This document shows positions 1 through 5,949 of a stretch of 6,671 nucleotides of DNA, in pieces. This DNA comes from Pseudomonadota bacterium. Lineage in GTDB: Bacteria > Pseudomonadota > Alphaproteobacteria > Rhizobiales > Hyphomicrobiaceae. Under the pieces are notes generated by a model. The model worked only from the letters and a program-made list of their open reading frames with translations, had not been told where the DNA came from and searched no databases. The position numbers were made by a program, and so were the translations under genes. Position 1 is the stretch's first letter, and each line of letters starts with the position of its first letter. The stretch is taken from positions 1-6,671 of the forward strand of contig JAKALI010000232.1 of the NCBI GenBank assembly GCA_021813195.1. Direction: 5' to 3'.

Positions 1-217
1 CCGATCTGAGTTCCCGGATCTTGTAGCCGTGACGTAGCTCTTCCTGTTCGGCGACCTTGAAGCGCATCACATAGTTACCATCGCCGACACCCGGTCCATA
101 GAGCGCATAACCTGTCGAGTCCGGACCCCGATGCTTCAAGGCTTGAAGCATCTTGGTCATCTCCTCGCCGATGTCGCTTTTGCGGCCGCGATGGATAAGG
201 CCTGCAATTCCACACAT
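1..217 (-). CDS. Class II glutamine amidotransferase (GlxB/MgsA-like), N-terminal part
   Basis: Partial gene that starts at the ATG at 217 and runs off the left edge; 72 residues are visible. The protein begins MCGIAGLIHRG, so Cys2 becomes the N-terminal nucleophile after Met removal, as in class II (Ntn) glutamine amidotransferases such as PurF, GltB and GlmS. The RGPDSTGYALY segment near residues 30-40 is the conserved glutamine-pocket motif. The spacing and the short, stand-alone start fit the GlxB/MgsA group, which hydrolyses glutamine or a gamma-glutamylamide and passes the released amine to glutamate synthase-like partner subunits. Those partners (GlxC/GlxD or MgsB/MgsC) would be expected left of the window; this is inference. 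A GGAG ribosome site lies about nine bases before the ATG. It follows the glutamine synthetase homologue after 145 bases on the same strand, so the two are probably co-transcribed. The family assignment is firm; GlxB/MgsA rather than another class II amidotransferase rests on context. Confidence 0.92.
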   Translation of the reverse strand, partial: MCGIAGLIHRGRKSDIGEEMTKMLQALKHRGPDSTGYALYGPGVGDGNYVMRFKVAEQEELRHGYKIRELRS

Positions 218-264
218 GATTTTTTCTCCGTCGCTCACTTCTTGCAGGCTGCGATCTTGGAGCG

Positions 265-288
265 CGGGCGGCTCCTACTCGCCGCCCG
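265..288 (-). other. Stem-loop between ligase and amidotransferase genes
   Basis: Perfect 8-bp inverted repeat CGGGCGGC / GCCGCCCG with an 8-base loop (273-280), in the 145-base gap between the ligase stop and the amidotransferase start. In the minus-strand transcript the loop reads GAGUAGGA. No U-run follows on the minus strand, so it does not look like an intrinsic terminator. An mRNA-stabilising or processing hairpin that sets relative expression of the two genes is more plausible. The base pairing is seen directly; the role is inferred. Confidence 0.5.
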
Positions 289-362
289 AGCCCTTCAATC
301 TTTCGCACCGCAGTCACCATTCCATCGGGAGCGCGCCGAGCGTTCCCTCCGCCATGCGGCGA

Positions 363-1841
363 TCACGGCAAGCAGTCGAGATAACGCTCGACGTCCCACT
401 CCGTGACCTGCGCGTTGAAGCGCGCCCACTCATCGCCTTTATAGTGGGTGTAAACCCGATACATCTCGTCGGGCAGTGCCCGCTTGATCACCTCGTCTTC
501 ATCGAGCCGCTCAAGGGCCTCACCGAGCGTGAGCGGCAGCTTCTTGACGTCTTTGCCCTCCTTCATGGCCTGATAAATGTTGCGGCTCTCCGGCACACCG
601 GGATCAAGCTTGCGGGTGAGGCCGTCGTCGAAGGCCATGAGAAGTGCGGACGACAGCAGATACGGGTTCACCATGCTGTCGACCGCGCGATATTCGAAGC
701 GACCCGGTGCCGATACGCGCAAGCCGCATGTCCGGTTCTGGTAACCCCAGTCGGCATAGACCGGCGCCCAGAAGCCCTGGTCCCACAGACGACGATAGGA
801 ATTGACCGTTGAGCACCCGATCGCGGTCAGGGCGGGCAAGTGTTCGATGACGCCGCCGATACAATGGAGGCCGACGGGCCCTGGCTTCTTGGGATGATGG
901 GCGCTGTCTGGCATGAAGTGGTTTGTGCCGCCACCAGCATACGTGAAGCTGTTCGGCAACCCTGGAAGCTCAGTGTGACCGAGTGGATTGACGCTCTCCG
1001 TTCCGCCACTCCATAACGAAACGTTGGTGTGGCAGCCGTTCGCCGACACGCCCATGAACGGCTTCGTCATGAAGCAAGCGATCAGATTGAATTCACGCGC
1101 CACCTGCCCGCAGATTTGGCGGTACGTCGCCAGCCTGTCGGCAGAACGCAGGATGTCGTCATAGGTGAAGTTGAGTTCGAGCTGGCCCGGCGCATCCTCG
1201 TGATCGCCCTGGATCATATCGAGTCCCATCGCGCGCGCGTATTCAATCACACGCATCGAGACGGGCCGCAAACTCTCGAATTGATCGATGTGGTAGCAGT
1301 ACGGCTTCGAGAAACCGCCATTTGGCTTCCCATCTGGTCCCTTCTTGAGCCACATCATCTCCGGTTCGAAACCTGCGCGCATGCGCATGCCGTGTTTGGC
1401 TGCGAACTGCTCGTGGTGAATACGCAGATTGCCACGGCAGTCGGAAGACAGATGTCCGCCGGGATTGTCATCCTCTTCGCGATTGCGGAAGCAGGTGCAG
1501 AAGACACGCGCAACGCGCTTTTCCCAAGGCAACTGAACAAAGGTTTCAGGATCAGGGATACCGACGAGTTCGGACGCCTCTGGGCCATATCCGATGTACT
1601 GGCCGTGGCGGTCTATGAAGAGATTGGCTGTGGAGCCGTAGACGAGCTGAAAACCCTTCTCGGCTGTGCGCTCCCAATGATCGGCCGGAATCCCTTTGCC
1701 GACGATGCGGCCTGTTACCGAAATGAATTGATAGTAGATGTAGGTGATGCCGAGCTTGTTGATCTGCTCGCGAACCTGGCGGACTAAGTCGGCGCGACCC
1801 GGCGCATTGACATGTTTGTCGAGATCGGTGTTCTGCTGCAT
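363..1841 (-). CDS. Glutamine synthetase family ligase, probable gamma-glutamylamide synthetase (GmaS/GlnT-like)
   Basis: Complete 492-residue protein with both glutamine synthetase domains. The N-terminal beta-grasp is at about 30-105 and the catalytic barrel at about 110-490. Catalytic motifs are present: EPE (159-161) and HEDAPGQLE (214-222) for metal and glutamate binding, NGCH (268-271, matching the His269 position of bacterial GSI), NSYRRL (347-352), NR..GLR (369-375) and FEYRAVD (382-388). The usual FDGSS loop reads VYGST (67-71), so the ammonium-site Asp is Tyr68 and the following Ser is Thr71; the second His of the NGxxxHxH motif is Asn273. These changes suggest that an amine, not ammonia, is joined to glutamate using ATP. 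The HEDAPGQ segment resembles GmaS/GlnT-type enzymes; PuuA-type gamma-glutamylputrescine synthetase is an alternative. A cytoplasmic enzyme is expected. A strong AAAGGAGG site (1851-1858) nine bases before the ATG fixes the start. It lies downstream of the FAD oxidoreductase and upstream of the amidotransferase. Confidence 0.95.
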   Translation of the reverse strand: MQQNTDLDKHVNAPGRADLVRQVREQINKLGITYIYYQFISVTGRIVGKGIPADHWERTAEKGFQLVYGSTANLFIDRHGQYIGYGPEASELVGIPDPETFVQLPWEKRVARVFCTCFRNREEDDNPGGHLSSDCRGNLRIHHEQFAAKHGMRMRAGFEPEMMWLKKGPDGKPNGGFSKPYCYHIDQFESLRPVSMRVIEYARAMGLDMIQGDHEDAPGQLELNFTYDDILRSADRLATYRQICGQVAREFNLIACFMTKPFMGVSANGCHTNVSLWSGGTESVNPLGHTELPGLPNSFTYAGGGTNHFMPDSAHHPKKPGPVGLHCIGGVIEHLPALTAIGCSTVNSYRRLWDQGFWAPVYADWGYQNRTCGLRVSAPGRFEYRAVDSMVNPYLLSSALLMAFDDGLTRKLDPGVPESRNIYQAMKEGKDVKKLPLTLGEALERLDEDEVIKRALPDEMYRVYTHYKGDEWARFNAQVTEWDVERYLDCLP

Positions 1842-1970
1842 CGGGCCGCTCCTCCTTTAGACTGTTGCGGGTAGCAATCCTTTGTCTTGTTTATGAGCTT
1901 GCGCACTCCTAAGCGCCGCCATCGGCGAGGTCGGTTGCATGCGGCCGTCGATTGCCGTCAGTTTGCCATA
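1842..1970 (-). other. Oxidoreductase-ligase intergenic spacer with Shine-Dalgarno site
   Basis: The 129-base gap on the minus strand holds a near-perfect ribosome binding site for the ligase (AAAGGAGG at 1851-1858). It also holds a small perfect hairpin CGCCG-CCAT-CGGCG (1914-1927, 5-bp stem) with no following U-run on the minus strand. I see no convincing -35/-10 pair, so read-through from the oxidoreductase gene is likely, but a weak internal promoter cannot be excluded. Confidence 0.4.
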
Positions 1971-3317
1971 TCAGCTCCACGGATAGGGACTGTTTGACAC
2001 GGGATGTAACTCACCCTTGGCGTACCGCGCGAACCGGAACGGCTCCAGCAGCCGGCTAGGCTCTCCAGTCAACTCCTTGGCGACGAGTTCTCCCACGCCT
2101 ACCATTTTGTAGCCGTGGTTGCTGTCCGCGATGATGTAGACATTCTCGCAGAAGCGATCGAACACCGGAAAATTGTCTGGCGTGAAGCATCCGATGCCGC
2201 CCGACGGCTCATCGCGATAGACGCTGATCTGACCTGAGAAGCGGGCCTGACAATGCGCGAGCGCGGAGCACCACATGCGCTTGAAATCTTCGCCAACAAT
2301 GAAGTCCGGACTTTCAGGGCCATACGGATCGACTGCGACCTGATCGGGTGGCGTTTCGATCTTGAACGGCATGGCCCCACCTTGCACCCCGCCGAAATAG
2401 AAATCGGGCTTGTAATAAATACCCCAAAGTTTGTCGGTGATGAGCGAACCGTCCACATCCGAATAGAGCGGCGCATCGGTGTCCACGTGGATGACGGGCG
2501 GCATCTTGCCGTCGTTGGTCTTCTGCATTTCGGGATTGACGCCGAGAGTGCCCTCCTGAAGTGACCAGAAGGTCCACATTTGACGGCCGTCATACATTTT
2601 GCCGTCACGCCCCTTAATGCTGATTTCACTGGGCAACTCGAGCATGTCCCAGATCTGTTTGACCCATGGCCCCACGCCCACAATCACTTGATCGCACGTG
2701 ATGCGACCCTGATCGGTGATCACCGCGGTCACAGCACTCGATGCGCCATTTGCCCGCTCAAAACCGATCACCTTCACGCCAGTCTCGATGCGCACACCCT
2801 CGTTGCGCGCGAGCTTCGCCAACCCTTCCACGGAGCGCATGTTGTTGGCGTAGCCACCCTTCTTCTCATGCAAAACCGAGGTAATGTTCTGAGCCTGCCA
2901 GTCCGCGAACATGTCCTTCATGTAGCGATCGCAGTCTTTTGCGCCCTCGATGAAGACCGAGGGATATCCGATCGCCTTTTCCTGTTCGTAGATCGTACCG
3001 ACTTGCTCATGCATGCATTCCGGGCTGATCTGCATGTAGCCCACGGGATGATAGCTCAAGACATCGGCGTGACGCTCCCACACGGAAACACTGTGCGCCA
3101 TCAATTCGCGCATCGCCGGCTGGTAGTAGTTGTTGCGCACCACGCCGCACGCGATACCCGATGCGCCTGCGCCGATGTGCTTCTTGTCGATGACGAGAAT
3201 ATCGGCGCCAGAGCCCAAGCCCTTTGCTGCAAGCGCCTTGGCCAGATGATAGGCCGTGCTTAGTCCGTGAACCCCGGCACCAATGACGACGTACGAAACG
3301 CCCTCTGGTAGCGACAT
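1971..3317 (-). CDS. FAD-dependent oxidoreductase, DAO family (sarcosine oxidase beta-like)
   Basis: Complete 448-residue flavoprotein. The N-terminal Rossmann motif VVIGAGVHGLSTAYHLA (10-26) carries GxGxxG at 13-18, and the second strand ends in an acidic residue (Asp44, LVID). The IGAGASG segment (48-54) is the typical DAO-family loop near the flavin. The C-terminal part has the family block TPDNFPVFDR (379-388), then VYIIADSNHGYKM (393-405), then LAKEL-like and PFRFARY (426-432) segments. Such enzymes oxidise secondary or primary amino acids: sarcosine, dimethylglycine, N-methylglutamate, gamma-glutamylputrescine. Next to a gamma-glutamylamide ligase and a GlxB/MgsA amidotransferase, the likely job is oxidation of an N-substituted glutamate or a gamma-glutamylamine in the cytoplasm. 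No sarcosine oxidase alpha, gamma or delta genes accompany it, so it probably works as a single chain. The start is supported by AGAGG at 3324-3328. A 164-base promoter-like gap precedes it. PuuB-like function is the main alternative. Confidence 0.92.
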   Translation of the reverse strand: MSLPEGVSYVVIGAGVHGLSTAYHLAKALAAKGLGSGADILVIDKKHIGAGASGIACGVVRNNYYQPAMRELMAHSVSVWERHADVLSYHPVGYMQISPECMHEQVGTIYEQEKAIGYPSVFIEGAKDCDRYMKDMFADWQAQNITSVLHEKKGGYANNMRSVEGLAKLARNEGVRIETGVKVIGFERANGASSAVTAVITDQGRITCDQVIVGVGPWVKQIWDMLELPSEISIKGRDGKMYDGRQMWTFWSLQEGTLGVNPEMQKTNDGKMPPVIHVDTDAPLYSDVDGSLITDKLWGIYYKPDFYFGGVQGGAMPFKIETPPDQVAVDPYGPESPDFIVGEDFKRMWCSALAHCQARFSGQISVYRDEPSGGIGCFTPDNFPVFDRFCENVYIIADSNHGYKMVGVGELVAKELTGEPSRLLEPFRFARYAKGELHPVSNSPYPWS

Positions 3318-3390
3318 CGACGACCTCTACACCAGTTGAGATCAATTCCGCTTTGGCGCCCAGCGCGCGCTGTGCTCGAGCGCCACTGTA

Positions 3391-3419
3391 AAGTTAGCAC
3401 AGTAAATTTGGTGTGCCAA
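3391..3419 (-). promoter_or_regulatory. Candidate sigma-70 promoter of the oxidoreductase-ligase-amidotransferase set
   Basis: On the minus strand TTGGCA (3414-3419, five of six to the -35 consensus) is followed after 17 bases by TAACTT (3391-3396). The latter is a poor -10, but a TG one base upstream makes it an extended -10. The predicted transcript starts near 3384, giving a leader of about 65 bases. The surroundings (about 3385-3450) are clearly more AT-rich than the neighbouring genes. An inverted repeat ACTGT/ACAGT (3385-3389, 3399-3403) straddles the -10. The assignment is by eye only. Confidence 0.4.
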
Positions 3420-3444
3420 ATACTTTAATTGGTACATTTTTGGT
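3406..3444. promoter_or_regulatory. Candidate operator: palindrome plus phased TTGGT repeats
   Basis: ATTTGGTGTGCCAAAT (3406-3421) is a perfect palindrome with 6-base arms and a 4-base centre. It is followed by two further TTGGT half-sites at 3429-3433 and 3440-3444. The three TTGGT copies start 21 and 11 bases apart, that is about two and one helical turns, so they lie on one face of the DNA. The palindrome covers the candidate -35 of the oxidoreductase promoter. TTGG-N4-CCAA dyads are common for FadR-type GntR regulators, so a repressor released by a substrate is plausible. No regulator gene is in the window. Confidence 0.45.
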
Positions 3445-3481
3445 TTTTCCGCGACAAAGTTCTGGCCGTGGTCGCCGTGTT

Positions 3482-4204
3482 TCACCAGTCGGCCTCCGCC
3501 ATAACCGTCAAGTAAGCCGCTGCAAGTACACGCCGCAGATCGTTCATGCCACGCGGACGTTCCGCGCCCCACAACTCCAGAGCGCTGCGTGCGGGCTCGC
3601 TCGCAATTCTACGGGCCTCCAAGGCTGTTGCATCGGCCGCGGCCGATTGACCAAGCATATCTTGCCGGCCCGCCAGCAAGCCGAGCATGATCTGAAGGTG
3701 GGGATCGGAATGCCCGAATCCTGCACGCCGCTCCTCTACCGCTCGCGCAAGTAGGCCATCAGCCGGCGTATCCGCGTCTCGTGCAAAATAAGCCAACGCC
3801 AGATTGCACATTGTGATCGCCTTCGCGCCTGCCAGCAATTCCGACAATCTTTGACGCTTAAAAGTCGCGTAGCTCTCGCGATGCCGCTGCTCCATGCGCA
3901 GATGAAAGGTGGAACTGTGCGCTGCAACCGGAATGCTCATGCGTTCCACGAAGGCGGCCGACGCTTCCCAAGCCTTCAGAGCACCATGCCAAAGCTCCGT
4001 GGCGCAATCGAGATTTCCGCTGCCATGATGCGCGAGCGCCGCATTGTTCATAGCTGTCGCGCGGCGCGGATCATCGCCAGCAAAGGATTGCGCAAGAGGC
4101 TCGCACTGCAACCACAGTTGCCAGCTGACCTCTGTCTCGCCAACCGAATGCGCATCGATGGCAGCCAGCGTCAGGGCTTCGAATGTCCAATCGTCCGTGC
4201 TCAC
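3482..4204 (-). CDS. TPR-like helical repeat protein of unknown function
   Basis: A 240-residue protein from a GTG at 4204. This start is chosen because GGAGG (4212-4216) lies seven bases before it; an in-frame upstream GTG at 4246 has no ribosome site. The sequence is almost wholly helical and Ala/Leu-rich, with no signal peptide or membrane segment. Two stretches fit the TPR pattern: about 47-80 (RRATAMNNAALAHHGSGNLD followed by an AL..W helix) and about 126-160 (AKAITMCNLALAYFARD followed by LLARAVEERR). No catalytic motif is visible. It is the first gene leftward from the divergent region and lies 164 bases upstream of the oxidoreductase gene, which has its own promoter-like region. A scaffold or regulatory partner of the pathway enzymes is possible but is only a guess. 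The start, stop, ribosome site and amino-acid composition support a real gene. Confidence 0.78.
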   Translation of the reverse strand: MSTDDWTFEALTLAAIDAHSVGETEVSWQLWLQCEPLAQSFAGDDPRRATAMNNAALAHHGSGNLDCATELWHGALKAWEASAAFVERMSIPVAAHSSTFHLRMEQRHRESYATFKRQRLSELLAGAKAITMCNLALAYFARDADTPADGLLARAVEERRAGFGHSDPHLQIMLGLLAGRQDMLGQSAAADATALEARRIASEPARSALELWGAERPRGMNDLRRVLAAAYLTVMAEADW

Positions 4205-4338
4205 ACCCTCGCCTCCGTCATGACGCTCCCGACAGAAAGGGCGCACGCGCGATGAGCCCTGGAAACATATTCAATCCGTTCAAACTTGAGACCAACCAAT
4301 TGCGCCACTTGATTTCGGTCAACCTTTATCAGAGTATT

Positions 4339-4375
4339 CCAATCTGCCGCTCCGGTTTGTTTTGGCTCAGATTGG
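4339..4375. repeat. 8-bp inverted repeat in the divergent region
   Basis: CCAATCTG (4339-4346) and CAGATTGG (4368-4375) are perfect inverted copies separated by 21 bases, with arm centres 29 bases apart (near three helical turns). It may be a two-site operator. The right arm overlaps by two bases the start of another imperfect dyad, GGTCT..AGACC (4374-4393), so the two pairings would exclude each other in RNA. Confidence 0.45.
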
Positions 4376-4396
4376 TCTGCGGCAGCCGAGACCACC

Positions 4397-4412
4397 GCAC
4401 TGGATACAGTGC
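4397..4412. repeat. 16-base perfect palindrome with 4-base centre
   Basis: GCACTG-GATA-CAGTGC, 6-base arms. It lies 130 bases before the binding-protein start. It could be a regulator site or a small RNA hairpin. The ACTG/CAGT arms recall the ACTGT/ACAGT pair at 3385-3403 before the oxidoreductase gene, but with different spacing. Confidence 0.4.
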
Positions 4413-4440
4413 TAGGGCCTCGCGCCACGCATCGCGAAGA

Positions 4441-4493
4441 GCCGGATCGGGTCCGGCCCCTCCCAGCATCTTGCGGCGGGCAACTCCGCCGCA
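4441..4493 (+). other. Tandem stem-loops in the binding-protein leader
   Basis: Two perfect hairpins lie 14 bases apart. The first is GCCGGA-TCGGG-TCCGGC (4441-4457, 6-bp stem). The second is TGCGGCGG-GCAACT-CCGCCGCA (4472-4493, 8-bp stem). The second ends 32 bases before the GGAGG ribosome site of the binding-protein gene. Neither is followed by a U-run, so neither is an intrinsic terminator as it stands. The loops do not match the ACGR loops of mini-ykkC (guanidine-II) RNAs. A structured leader is possible; GC-rich chance pairing is the alternative. Confidence 0.42.
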
Positions 4494-4541
4494 CACACGA
4501 CAGCATGCCCAGCGTCGCAGAAGATGGAGGACCGTGAAACC

Positions 4542-5846
4542 ATGACTACCCTCAGCCGGAAGATCAGCCGCCGCCGTTTCGTGCAATCAACCGCGGCCTC
4601 TAGCGCCGCGTTGGCCTTGAGCTCAGGACCGTTTTCCACTTGGGCACGAGCAGGCGAGAAGGTTGTAAAGATCGGATTTCTTGCGCCATTGACCGGACCC
4701 GTCGCTGCGTGGGGCAAGCCTGGTCTTGATGGATGCATGGTCTGGGCCGATCGCATCAACGCTGCGGGCGGCGTCAAGATCGGTGACGACGCATATAAGA
4801 TCGAGTTCGTCGGCTACGACGATGAATACGACGCGGGCAAAGCGCGTACGGGCGCGACCAAGCTCATCAAGGAAGATGGTGTTAAGTTCATCATGATGCT
4901 CGGTGGTGATCCCTGGCCAGGTGTGCAGGAAATTGCCGCACGGGAAGGCATGCTCGTCTCCACCCTGCTGCCCAGCGATCTCACACCGGACACGAAGACA
5001 CTCGTCGCACCTTGCGAAGTTCATCCGATCTATAACGTGACGGGCGTCGAGTGGCTCGCCATCAACAAGCCGGAACTCAAGACCGCCGTCATCTGCGCGC
5101 AAGACGACAGTCTGGGCAAACCATCGGTTGCCACTTACCTTGCCGCCTTTGAAGCTGCCGGCATCGAAGTGCTCGACGCTCCGCTGTTCTTCGATCCCGA
5201 GACCACCGATTTCGCGCCGGTGATGACCAAATTGCTTGCCAAGAAGCCCGCGATCGTTTGCCTTGATACCTGCTATGCTGACTACGTGCATCCGTTGTGC
5301 GAACAGGCATTCCAACAGGGCTTCAAAGGACAAATCATCTCCTGCACCGCGGACTTCTATCCCAAAATCATCGAAAAGACGTCGAAGGAATTCATGGAAG
5401 GCTTCCTCTTCCAATTCCCCGACTTCGACGATCCGGCCCTCAATGCCCCGGGTGTCAATTTTCACAAGCCCAACGAGTTCTACGCCGAATATGTCAAGCG
5501 ATTTGGCGCCAACGAATGGAGTGCCGTGTCGTGGGAGTACGCTTCGATCATGGATCTGTGGGTCGATGCCGCCCAGCGCGCCGGCAGCGTGGAGCCAGGC
5601 GCCGTCCTGACAGCCATGAAAGAAGGCGGCAAAGGCAAGCACGCCTTCGGTGATGCGCAATGGTGGGGCAAGGAATTGTTCGGGATCGATAATGCCCTTG
5701 TCGGCAATTGGCCTGTCGTCGTCATTGAAAACGGCAAAGCCGTCATCAAGGAATATCGCTCGATCCCGGCGTGGTGGTCCAAGCATAAGGACCTCATGAT
5801 CAAGCACATGACCGCCCTTGGACAGATGTGGAACCAGCGCGGGTAA
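4542..5846 (+). CDS. HAAT-family ABC transporter periplasmic substrate-binding protein, Tat signal
   Basis: A 434-residue protein from the ATG at 4542. The GGAGG at 4526-4530 lies 11 bases upstream. The in-frame ATG at 4524 would add six residues but has no good ribosome site. The signal peptide is of twin-arginine type: SRRRFVQ (9-15), a weakly hydrophobic Ala-rich core, and a likely cut after ARA (35-37). No lipobox cysteine is present, so a soluble periplasmic protein is expected. The mature part starts VVKIGFLAPLTGPVAAWG, the hallmark opening of the type I, Leu/Ile/Val-type (Peripla_BP_6) fold, and the whole length fits that family. Related proteins bind branched-chain amino acids, urea or short amides; the ligand cannot be read here. 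The LivH-type permease follows after 190 bases. Opposite the gamma-glutamylamide enzymes, an amine, amide or N-substituted amino acid is a reasonable ligand (inference). Confidence 0.94.
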   Translation: MTTLSRKISRRRFVQSTAASSAALALSSGPFSTWARAGEKVVKIGFLAPLTGPVAAWGKPGLDGCMVWADRINAAGGVKIGDDAYKIEFVGYDDEYDAGKARTGATKLIKEDGVKFIMMLGGDPWPGVQEIAAREGMLVSTLLPSDLTPDTKTLVAPCEVHPIYNVTGVEWLAINKPELKTAVICAQDDSLGKPSVATYLAAFEAAGIEVLDAPLFFDPETTDFAPVMTKLLAKKPAIVCLDTCYADYVHPLCEQAFQQGFKGQIISCTADFYPKIIEKTSKEFMEGFLFQFPDFDDPALNAPGVNFHKPNEFYAEYVKRFGANEWSAVSWEYASIMDLWVDAAQRAGSVEPGAVLTAMKEGGKGKHAFGDAQWWGKELFGIDNALVGNWPVVVIENGKAVIKEYRSIPAWWSKHKDLMIKHMTALGQMWNQRG

Positions 5847-5868
5847 TCGGCCTCGTGGAAGGCGTTGG

Positions 5869-5919
5869 CGCGGCGCTGGCGTTGTGGACTTGAGCAATCT
5901 CCCTCGCCAGAGCGCCGTG
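5869..5919 (+). other. Long stem-loop after the binding-protein gene
   Basis: Bases 5869-5876 pair with 5912-5919 (one G-U), and TGGCG (5877-5881) pairs with CGCCA (5905-5909) across a GA bulge at 5910-5911. That gives about 13 bp closing a 23-base loop. It starts 23 bases after the stop codon. A role as 3' mRNA stabiliser or partial attenuator is likely but inferred. Confidence 0.5.
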
Positions 5920-5949
5920 ACGCCCACAACGGATGGCGACGGCAGATCA

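Larger units (their letters stand above)
4205..4541. promoter_or_regulatory. Divergent intergenic control region
   Basis: A 337-base gap between the TPR-like gene (leftward) and the binding-protein gene (rightward) must carry both promoters. The half near the TPR gene (about 4261-4345) is AT-richer and holds a reverse-strand AATTGGT at 4295-4301, the same 7-mer found at 3427-3433 before the oxidoreductase gene. The half near the binding-protein gene is GC-rich and full of inverted repeats, listed separately. I could not pick a convincing -35/-10 pair for either direction. No GG-N10-GC sigma-54 element was found. Confidence 0.5.

Noticed and set aside
153..812. 219-codon open frame on the plus strand across the amidotransferase and ligase ends
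   Set aside because: Antisense to two recognised genes and their spacer; no family resemblance.
1029..1787. 252-codon open frame on the plus strand opposite the ligase gene
   Set aside because: Antisense shadow of the glutamine synthetase homologue, with no ribosome site or recognisable domain.
1914..1927. Hairpin CGCCG-CCAT-CGGCG as a terminator between the oxidoreductase and ligase genes
   Set aside because: The stem is only 5 bp and no U-run follows on the minus strand.
2580..3263. 227-codon open frame on the plus strand opposite the oxidoreductase gene
   Set aside because: Antisense shadow; His/Arg/Leu-rich composition and no recognisable motif.
3403..3419. Possible sigma-54 promoter (TGGCAC on the minus strand) before the oxidoreductase gene, attractive for a nitrogen pathway
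   Set aside because: The required GC at the -12 position is absent; the matching bases are TT.
4382..4412. TACAGTGCTAGG resembling a strong synthetic-type -10 region for the binding-protein gene
   Set aside because: No acceptable -35 hexamer 16-18 bases upstream (the nearest TTGGTC is at the wrong spacing), so it is treated as part of the palindrome only.
4252..4545. Small open frame whose stop overlaps the binding-protein ATG as ATGA, which looks like translational coupling
   Set aside because: No ribosome site before its ATG, Arg/Pro-rich composition typical of a chance frame, and it runs through the hairpin-rich leader.
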